DNA of 5,250 nucleotides from Alphaproteobacteria bacterium. GTDB lineage: Bacteria; Pseudomonadota; Alphaproteobacteria; BOG-932; Roseiterribacteraceae. The DNA lies in contig CAJCJC010000165.1 of NCBI GenBank assembly GCA_903970575.1, positions 1 to 5,250 on the forward strand, read 5' to 3'. Shown here piece by piece: positions 1 to 4,226 of the stretch (position 1 is the stretch's first letter; every line of letters begins with the position of its first letter). Position numbers and translations under genes: made by a program. Below the pieces are notes generated by a model. It was not told where the DNA came from. It worked only from the letters and a program-made list of their open reading frames with translations, and did no database searches.

Positions 1-366
1 TTTCTCGGGGTGGGCCAGCGGGTCGATCACTTTCAAGAACTCGACGAAGGAGCCTGGCCAGCCATGGGTAATGATGATCGGCCGCGGATTTTTGCCCGAA
101 CCTCTCTCATGGATGAAATGGATGTCGTAATCCTCGACCCGCGCCTTGAAGTGCGGAAACCGGTTCATGGCGGCTTCACGCACGCGCCAGTCATAGTCGG
201 TCACCAAATATTGGGCGAGGTCCTTCATGGCCGCGAGACTCGTCCCGTATCGCCAAGCTTCGCCTTCAGGTACGTCGGGCCATTCCGCGGAGCGGATGCG
301 ATCCAAAATATAGTCTAGCCGCGCTTGCGGCGCGTGGATCGTGAAAGGCGTGACATTCGCTATCAT
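1..366 (-). CDS. Epoxide hydrolase, N-terminal part (EHN domain; cut by window edge)
   Basis: This is the first 122 residues of an alpha/beta-hydrolase-fold epoxide hydrolase, an enzyme class that opens epoxides to vicinal diols. The visible part matches the epoxide hydrolase N-terminal (EHN) domain. It opens with VTPFTIHAPQARLDYILDRI, then has RSAEWPDVPEGEAWRYGTSL, a DYDWRVREAAMNRFPHFKA helix and the ITHGWPGSFVEFLKVIDPL motif at about residues 97-115. The HGWPG segment supplies the oxyanion-hole region in this family. The nucleophile Asp, the acid and the His lie beyond the left edge, so activity cannot be judged. The ATG at 364-366 is preceded by GGGGAAG, a fair ribosome binding site. The aldo/keto reductase stop codon lies 26 bp upstream on the same strand, so the two are probably co-transcribed. 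Many bacterial EHN proteins have unknown natural substrates. Family call is confident; substrate unknown. Confidence 0.9.
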   Translation of the reverse strand, partial: MIANVTPFTIHAPQARLDYILDRIRSAEWPDVPEGEAWRYGTSLAAMKDLAQYLVTDYDWRVREAAMNRFPHFKARVEDYDIHFIHERGSGKNPRPIIITHGWPGSFVEFLKVIDPLAHPEK

Positions 367-392
367 GCTTCCCCAATTTCTAAAACGCGGCC

Positions 393-1340
393 CTATCTTG
401 GTGCGATCTTGTCGATTTCCGCGAGATCGTCCTCTGTCAGCGCCCAGGAAGCCGTCGCGACATTGGCTTCTACCTGTTCGGCGCCGGTCGCGCCGGCGAT
501 CACGCTCGGCACCACTTTCTGAGCGAGGAGCCAAGCAAAGGCGAGGTCGAGCAGACTGTGGCCACGCGCCTGGGCGAATTCCTCAAGCTTGGCGGCTTTC
601 GCCAAGTTGGCGTCCGAAAGGTATCGGTCGAAGTAAGGCGTGCCCTTCATATTGGTTAGCCGGGCGCCGTCCGGCAGCGGCGCGTCTTTCTTGTATTTGC
701 CGGTCAGGAGACCGCTCGCCAACGGAAAATATGGGAGAACGCCAAGACCGTAGTTCTGGACCGCCGGCGCCAGTTCGGCCTCGATCTGGCGCACGACCAG
801 GCTGTATTCATCCTGGCAGGAGATGAAACCGCTAAAGCCCCGGGTCTTTGCAATCCAGTCCGCATCGGCCACCTGCCACGCCGGCACGTTCGAGCAGCCG
901 GCATAACGCACCTTACCCTGTCGAATAAGATCATCGAGGGCGCGCAAAGTCTCTTCCATCGGCGTGAGGTCATCCGGCCGATGAAGCTGATAAAGATCGA
1001 TCCAATCCGTCTTGAGACGCCGCAGGCTCTCCTCAACCGCCGTCATGATATAGCGACGGGAGGCGCCCTTCTTCAGGCCTTCCTTATCCATGGGGAGGCC
1101 GAACTTGGTCGCGAGAACGATATCCTTGCGTCGCGCGCCCAGAATATCGCCCATCAAAGTCTCGGACGCGCCCTGCCCGCCATAGACATCGGCGGTATCG
1201 AAGAGCGTGACGCCCAAATCGAGCGCCTTGTCGATGACCGCGCGCGAACGATCCGCGTCGAGCCGCCAGCCGAAATTATTGCAGCCAAGGCCGATCACGG
1301 ACACTTGAAGGCCCGATTTGCCGATGCGGCGATATTGCAT
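393..1340 (-). CDS. Aldo/keto reductase
   Basis: This 315-residue protein is a complete NAD(P)H-dependent aldo/keto reductase, a cytosolic TIM-barrel enzyme that interconverts carbonyls and alcohols. The catalytic tetrad is visible: Asp48 and Tyr53 in FDTADVYG, Lys79 in LATKFG and His120 in DLYQLHRPD. Other family marks are the N-terminal RRIGKSGLQVSVIGLGCNNFG, CSN at 149-151, and the cofactor-binding VPSVIAGATGAEQVEAN near 277-293. Length and motif order resemble the YajO/AKR11-AKR12 branch rather than the shorter classical AKRs. The ATG at 1340 is preferred because GGGGAG sits just upstream of it. An in-frame TTG four codons earlier overlaps that site and is less likely. It precedes the epoxide hydrolase gene by 26 bp. 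The preceding transcription unit ends in a terminator, so this gene probably has its own promoter within 1341-1445. Substrate unknown. Confidence 0.95.
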   Translation of the reverse strand: MQYRRIGKSGLQVSVIGLGCNNFGWRLDADRSRAVIDKALDLGVTLFDTADVYGGQGASETLMGDILGARRKDIVLATKFGLPMDKEGLKKGASRRYIMTAVEESLRRLKTDWIDLYQLHRPDDLTPMEETLRALDDLIRQGKVRYAGCSNVPAWQVADADWIAKTRGFSGFISCQDEYSLVVRQIEAELAPAVQNYGLGVLPYFPLASGLLTGKYKKDAPLPDGARLTNMKGTPYFDRYLSDANLAKAAKLEEFAQARGHSLLDLAFAWLLAQKVVPSVIAGATGAEQVEANVATASWALTEDDLAEIDKIAPR

Positions 1341-1416
1341 GAGACTCCCCAAATTGCCGATGTTCCGGCCGCCGCCGTCGCGCGGTCGAGGCGCTGGACT
1401 TACGTTATGGCTAGTA

Positions 1417-1432
1417 GGTCGCCATGTCGACC
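1417..1432. repeat. Short inverted repeat upstream of the aldo/keto reductase
   Basis: GGTCG and CGACC (5 bp each) flank a 6-nt centre, about 77 bp upstream of the reductase start codon. On the minus strand a loose promoter-like pair overlaps it: TCGACA, then 15 nt, then CATAAC. The spacer is shorter than usual. It could be a small operator or chance; the evidence is weak. Confidence 0.2.
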
Positions 1433-1444
1433 CTCAAGGCGTAC

Positions 1445-1489
1445 ACAAAAAAGGTCCCGATCGCGGCGCAAGCTGAAATCGGGACCTTT
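1445..1489 (-). terminator. Rho-independent terminator of the small envelope-protein unit
   Basis: Read on the minus strand, a perfect 12-bp stem AAAGGTCCCGAT / ATCGGGACCTTT (1478-1489 and 1450-1461) encloses a 16-nt loop. It is followed by a run of six T residues (complement of A at 1447-1452). The hairpin lies 34 bp after the stop codon of the WxxGxW-repeat gene, with the U-tract on the correct side to end its transcript. The opposite direction has only three T residues, so this is a one-way terminator. It separates the envelope unit from the aldo/keto reductase gene downstream. Confidence 0.85.
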
Positions 1490-1516
1490 CGAGCGCTTCG
1501 ACCTTTCGAGCGCTTC
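1483..1516. repeat. Perfect tandem duplication of a 17-bp unit
   Basis: GACCTTTCGAGCGCTTC occurs twice head to tail at 1483-1499 and 1500-1516 with no mismatch. The left copy supplies part of the terminator stem (1478-1489). The right copy ends 6 bp short of the stop codon of the WxxGxW gene. The identity suggests a recent duplication. It gives the transcript a second AAAGGTC that could pair with the same downstream arm. Confidence 0.9.
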
Positions 1517-1522
1517 TTGGCA

Positions 1523-1852
1523 TTATCGACGCCAGTGACCGCCGATCCATTCCCAGCGACCATGACGGTCGATCCAACGGCCGGGCTCCCAGATCAAGCC
1601 GGGCTCTGGCCGTTCGATGTAATGGCCGGTGACCCAGAAATAGGACCTGCCGCTCCACTCGTAATGACCGGGCGCCCAGACAAACGCTTCCCTCGGTCCC
1701 GGAGGCGGGAGAATGACTTCGCCGCGCGGCGGCGGGGGCGGCGCCGGCGCATAGACGGATGGCGGCGCGTAATACACGCCGGGCTGAGCTGACGCATATT
1801 GCGTCAAACCCAACAGAAAAAATGAGGCAATGACCGCGAACTTCATTTTCAC
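1523..1852 (-). CDS. Secreted WxxGxW-repeat (YXWGXW family) protein
   Basis: A 109-residue exported protein. Residues 1-22 form a signal peptide: a lysine-containing start, the hydrophobic core FAVIASFFLLGL, and a cleavage motif ASA ending at residue 22. A proline-rich linker with a run of six prolines follows at about 38-43. The C-terminal half holds four W-x-x-G-x-[WY] motifs: WAPGHY 59-64, WVTGHY 73-78, WEPGRW 88-93 and WIGGHW 102-107, with a period of 14-15 residues. These match the YXWGXW repeat family common in proteobacterial envelope proteins, whose molecular role is not established. GTG at 1852 is chosen because AGGAAGG lies 8 nt upstream; an ATG two codons further in (1846) is the alternative and does not alter the signal peptide. 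It follows the small lipoprotein gene by 27 bp and is closed by an intrinsic terminator. Periplasmic or surface location is inferred. Confidence 0.85.
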   Translation of the reverse strand: MKMKFAVIASFFLLGLTQYASAQPGVYYAPPSVYAPAPPPPPRGEVILPPPGPREAFVWAPGHYEWSGRSYFWVTGHYIERPEPGLIWEPGRWIDRHGRWEWIGGHWRR

Positions 1853-1879
1853 TCTTTCATCCTTCCTAATTTCTATAGA

Positions 1880-1999
1880 TCAGCGATAGAACCAGCCATG
1901 ATAATAATGCGGTCCATAAGGACGGTCATAGACAACGCACCCCGTTAGCTGAGTTACGATAGCGGCAAGCGCCGCAAATCCAATGATTGTATTACGCAT
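1880..1999 (-). CDS. Small lipoprotein, 39 residues
   Basis: A very short gene with a complete lipoprotein signal. It begins MRNTIIGFAALAAIVTQLTG, has Arg at position 2, a hydrophobic core, and the lipobox LTGC with Cys21 as the predicted lipidated residue. The mature part is only 19 residues and rich in Tyr and His (RPYGPHYYHGWFYR near the end). The ATG at 1997-1999 has AAAGGAA about 6 nt upstream, a good ribosome binding site; the TGA stop is at 1880-1882. It lies 27 bp ahead of the WxxGxW-repeat gene on the same strand. The aromatic tail and the aromatic repeats of that neighbour suggest a shared envelope role, which is inference. Such tiny lipoproteins are often missed by gene callers. 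The predicted export signal and ribosome binding site make it more than a chance frame. Function unknown. Confidence 0.75.
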   Translation of the reverse strand: MRNTIIGFAALAAIVTQLTGCVVYDRPYGPHYYHGWFYR

Positions 2000-2076
2000 G
2001 ATCGAGTTCCTTTCATCGTTTCCTCATCATGGAACGTACTCATTAAACCCTAGCATGCGGTACTTGTTGCCCTATT

Positions 2077-2095
2077 CGATGAAGCCGCGATGAAG
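2077..2095. repeat. Paired direct repeat CGATGAAG, 11 bp apart
   Basis: CGATGAAG occurs at 2077-2084 and 2088-2095, so the copies are offset by 11 bp, about one helical turn. They lie just inside the predicted transcription start of the minus-strand lipoprotein unit. That position would suit a repressor site, but no regulator is known here. Confidence 0.35.
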
Positions 2096-2100
2096 AATTT

Positions 2101-2129
2101 GTAATATGGCGCGCCCATCGCATCGTCAT
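2101..2129 (-). promoter_or_regulatory. Candidate sigma-70 promoter for the lipoprotein/WxxGxW unit
   Basis: On the minus strand, ATGACG (2124-2129) and TATTAC (2101-2106) are separated by exactly 17 nt. Each matches four of six consensus positions. The predicted start near 2094 leaves a leader of about 95 nt before the lipoprotein ATG at 1999. It is the best-spaced pair I found in the divergent region, but it is a consensus guess only. Confidence 0.35.
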
Positions 2130-2243
2130 CCCTATTCAGGGCTAAGACATTCAACCGGGCGTCGAACCGAATAGCGTTCCGCGATTGCCGCGTGCTATAT
2201 GTTGTGCGTACTCACTTTGCGTCGCCAAATCCCGAAAAGGACC

Positions 2244-2270
2244 AAATCGACGTAAAAATTTTATCGATTT
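2244..2270. repeat. AT-rich interrupted palindrome upstream of the membrane-protein cluster
   Basis: AAATCGA (2244-2250) is mirrored by TCGATTT (2264-2270). Inside these, TAAAA and TTTTA also match, with an extra CG at 2251-2252 in the left arm and one central A. The symmetric centre leaves essentially no loop, which fits a dimeric-regulator operator better than an RNA hairpin. It ends 46 bp before the ATG at 2317. No T-run follows on the plus strand, so it is not a standard terminator. Confidence 0.4.
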
Positions 2271-2316
2271 TGTGCAAACCAAACTCGTGAAATGACGAAT
2301 CGATGCGATCGCCGAT

Positions 2317-2907
2317 ATGAATTCCGCCACCTGGGTGATCCCAACCACGATCGGCATCATTATCGCGATACCGCTCGTAACCCTTATCGGATATCTGGTC
2401 TTCGATGCCGCTAAAGCGCGGAGTAACCGCGCCTACAAGACTTTGCAGGAACATAGTATTCTCAACGCCGGCAGCCGCGAGGATTGGATGACAGGGACGC
2501 TGCCATCCGGAGAGGTCAAAGAATTGAGCCGATTCAGTACAATCGTCGCACCCCTGGTCCAATTGACCACAACCATCATCCTTGCGCTGGTGATCGTCAT
2601 TTCAACATCTTCCCTCAAGGAACAGGCCGCGCGGCAGGAAGATCAAATCTCCGACCTTGAGGCTCAGGTCCATGCTCTAGCCTTCGCGAGCACGAAGCCG
2701 TCGGACGGGAGCAAACTTGAGACGGATCCCGCGGCGCCGTTCCTACCGCCGACAGCGACGCAAATGGCGAACCCCATGCAACAGGCTTGCGCCAATTTGA
2801 TCGGACGCGTCGCGGACGCCTATGAAAAAGGCGAATCGTCCAAGATCGGCGAATCCCTTGAAGAATTGGTACAAAAGCTCAAATGCGTGAACGGCGCGCC
2901 GCCGTGA
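2317..2907 (+). CDS. Two-helix membrane protein with coiled coil, function unknown
   Basis: I do not recognise this 196-residue protein. Two membrane helices are clear, at about 7-29 (IPTTIGIIIAIPLVTLIGYL) and 75-97 (TIVAPLVQLTTTIILALVIV). The loop between them carries Lys33, Arg35, Arg38 and Lys41, so the positive-inside rule places it in the cytoplasm with both ends outside. After helix 2 comes a charged stretch with coiled-coil character (about 99-122). A Pro/Thr-rich linker (135-150) follows, then a helical tail at 155-191 bracketed by Cys158 and Cys190, which could form a disulfide if periplasmic. The ATG at 2317 is the only usual start after an in-frame stop at 2293-2295. No ribosome binding site is evident ahead of it, so leaderless or weak initiation is possible. 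It overlaps the next gene, which suggests translational coupling. Confidence 0.75.
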   Translation: MNSATWVIPTTIGIIIAIPLVTLIGYLVFDAAKARSNRAYKTLQEHSILNAGSREDWMTGTLPSGEVKELSRFSTIVAPLVQLTTTIILALVIVISTSSLKEQAARQEDQISDLEAQVHALAFASTKPSDGSKLETDPAAPFLPPTATQMANPMQQACANLIGRVADAYEKGESSKIGESLEELVQKLKCVNGAPP

Positions 2908-3095
2908 GTGAGTCGCCGCTAATCCGCCGAACCCGTGAACGCCTCGCGAAGCAACGGCAACAGGAACAGGACCGCTGGACGTTACAGCCGGCGAAATTGC
3001 AAAAATCCATGCTTAGGTGGATGCTACGCATTGTCGGCTTGATAGTCTTGCTCGGGTTGATGTTTTACCGCTTCAACGGAGGCCGGGTATTTTGA
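2883..3095 (+). CDS. Small single-pass membrane protein, function unknown
   Basis: A 70-residue protein of unrecognised family. The first 45 residues are strongly charged, rich in Arg, Lys and Gln (SPLIRRTRERLAKQRQQEQD), and probably helical and cytoplasmic. One membrane helix follows at about 46-63 (WMLRIVGLIVLLGLMFYRF), leaving a short tail NGGRVF outside. It overlaps the upstream membrane-protein gene. Two starts are possible: the ATG at 2883 (25-bp overlap) or the GTG at 2904, whose GTGA shares four bases with the upstream stop, a classic coupling arrangement giving 63 residues. Neither has a clear ribosome binding site. The tight packing suggests that it works with the upstream two-helix protein, perhaps as a partner in the membrane; that is inference from position alone. 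Confidence 0.65.
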   Translation: MRERRAAVSESPLIRRTRERLAKQRQQEQDRWTLQPAKLQKSMLRWMLRIVGLIVLLGLMFYRFNGGRVF

Positions 3096-3107
3096 ACGCC
3101 GTCATAT

Positions 3108-3575
3108 TTGGCGCTAAGCTCGGATATCGTTCATGATCATATTTCTTCGTTTCTGATCACCATATCCGGACGCTTCATCATCGATACAGACACGTATAAT
3201 TCGGCGTTGCCTCCGCCGCTTTCGCCTGAGGAGCTCCTGGCGCGCGCCGATCTGGCCGGTAGCGCGCGGATAGTGTCGGTTGTGCGTTCGCTTGATTCGG
3301 TTAGCCCGCATACCGGCCGCCTCCATTTCGAGAAGCTGCTCAAGGGCACGCCGAATTATGCCCGACCGATGCTCGCGAAGCTTCGGCTGGACCGCACTGT
3401 GATCGTAAAAATGCGGCGCTTGAAACGCGACAGGAAAGGCGTGCCGCTGCCCGGCGAATGGTTCGACGGCTACAGGGCGGGAGACCGCGTGATGACTCAT
3501 CTGGTGTGGGACGCCGAACTGAAAGCCTATCGGACGCTTTGGTGGAACGCCGTCTGGCAGACCCCGAGGGTCTGA
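3108..3575 (+). CDS. Hypothetical protein, probable exported domain; start uncertain
   Basis: Up to 155 residues, no family named with confidence. The body from about residue 35 reads PPPLSPEELLARADLAGSAR, then RLHFEKLLKGTP, a basic strand IVKMRRLKRDRKG, and GYRAGDRVMTHLVWD, ending in an aromatic LWWNAVWQTP. The pattern 'ELLARAD...ARIVSV...FEKLLKG...GDRV' resembles small beta-rich secreted proteins. Those normally begin with a signal peptide, yet here the N-terminus (about 1-33) is only weakly hydrophobic and lacks an obvious cleavage site. The in-frame TTG at 3108 has no ribosome binding site. A better initiation site, GGAGG at 3078-3082 with TTG at 3092 overlapping the upstream stop as TTGA, is in a different frame and ends after 14 codons at 3134-3136. 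A lost or shifted start is therefore possible. It follows the small membrane protein gene directly and converges on mobA with 12 bp between stops. Confidence 0.6.
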   Translation: MALSSDIVHDHISSFLITISGRFIIDTDTYNSALPPPLSPEELLARADLAGSARIVSVVRSLDSVSPHTGRLHFEKLLKGTPNYARPMLAKLRLDRTVIVKMRRLKRDRKGVPLPGEWFDGYRAGDRVMTHLVWDAELKAYRTLWWNAVWQTPRV

Positions 3576-3587
3576 CCACCCGCTTAT

Positions 3588-4226
3588 CTACTCGCCCGCG
3601 AGGAAACGCTCGGCATCTAAACGATCGGCCTCGGTATTCACGTTGTGAAACGGATCGAATGCCGCCGCCGGAAAATCCACGACAGTCGCAGCCTGCCGAT
3701 CAACGAAATCGGAGACCTTTTGCATCCCATCCTCGACGATCGCTTGACGCAATGAGGTGGCGAGGGTCACCGGCCACAAACCGATGACGGGATGAAGCCG
3801 TCCGCTGCTCGCGGCGATCGCCATGCATGCGCCCGCCCGATCGCGCGCTTCGAGCAGCGCCGAAATAAGATTGTCCGGAATAAAGGGCGTGTCAGCGGGG
3901 ATTGTGACGATATCCGCCGCGCTGGGATAGTCCCGCGTCGCCCATTCCAGGCCGGCCAAAATGCCCGCGAGCGGCCCCGGATTGTTCGAAATCGTATCGG
4001 GGATGACCGGCAGGCCGAAGGCGGCGAAACGGGCGGCGTCGCCATTGGCGTTCAAGGCCAAGCCCAAAACCTGCGGTTGCAGCCGATCCATCACGTGCGC
4101 CAGCATTGGGCGCCCGCCTAGAATCGCCAGGCACTTGTCGCCCCCTCCCATGCGCCGAGACAATCCCCCGGCGAGTATGATCCCCACAGGCTTCAACGCG
4201 TCGTCAGCCTTAAAGCCCGAATTCAC
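3588..4226 (-). CDS. mobA: Molybdenum cofactor guanylyltransferase MobA
   Basis: MobA transfers GMP from GTP to Mo-molybdopterin, giving the bis-MGD precursor used by DMSO-reductase-type enzymes such as formate dehydrogenase and nitrate reductase; it acts in the cytoplasm. The 212-residue product has the nucleotide-binding signature LAGGLSRRMGGGDK at 18-31 with Lys31, then NNPGPLAGILAGLEWA at 81-96, the metal-binding TIPADTPFIP with Asp112, the LHPVIGLWP segment at 144-152, and the C-terminal FHNVNTEADRLDAERFLA. Length is normal for the family. The frame opens with GTG at 4226, overlapping the moeA stop by 17 bp. TTG (4196) or GTG (4187) further in are alternatives that bring the start nearer the conserved motif; none has a strong ribosome binding site, so coupling to moeA translation is likely. 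There is no mobB next to it in the window. Confidence 0.93.
   Translation of the reverse strand: MNSGFKADDALKPVGIILAGGLSRRMGGGDKCLAILGGRPMLAHVMDRLQPQVLGLALNANGDAARFAAFGLPVIPDTISNNPGPLAGILAGLEWATRDYPSAADIVTIPADTPFIPDNLISALLEARDRAGACMAIAASSGRLHPVIGLWPVTLATSLRQAIVEDGMQKVSDFVDRQAATVVDFPAAAFDPFHNVNTEADRLDAERFLAGE

Larger units (their letters stand above)
2000..2316. other. Divergent intergenic region, 317 bp, no gene seen
   Basis: This gap separates the minus-strand lipoprotein unit from the plus-strand membrane-protein cluster, so it should hold promoters for both. The left half contains a candidate minus-strand promoter and a paired direct repeat. The right half is AT-rich with a 27-bp palindrome. 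I found no convincing plus-strand promoter; TATATG at 2196-2201 lacks a matching -35. Short open frames here have no ribosome binding site or recognisable protein features. No tRNA-like or other structured RNA gene was recognised. Confidence 0.6.

Noticed and set aside
981..1538. Long plus-strand open frame opposite the aldo/keto reductase
   Set aside because: It is antisense to a gene with a full catalytic tetrad, has no family features, and runs on through the terminator and tandem repeat.
1424..1792. Plus-strand open frame opposite the WxxGxW gene
   Set aside because: The minus strand has a signal peptide, four repeats and a terminator; the plus frame is Arg/Pro-rich low-complexity shadow sequence.
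2010..2040. GGAAC-type general stress sigma factor (EcfG) promoter
   Set aside because: GGAAC occurs on both strands here, but no CGTT follows at 16-17 nt in either case.
2031..2214. CGTACTCA repeated at 2035-2042 and 2207-2214
   Set aside because: An 8-mer pair 172 bp apart with no further similarity around it; likely chance.
2151..2562. Minus-strand open frames crossing the start of the two-helix membrane protein gene
   Set aside because: They have no ribosome binding site or recognisable domain and overlap the better-supported plus-strand membrane protein.
3114..3579. Minus-strand open frames opposite the third cluster gene
   Set aside because: These are short, basic, without motifs. 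The plus-strand frame continues the cluster and has a protein-like composition, though its start is uncertain, so this rejection is less firm than the others.
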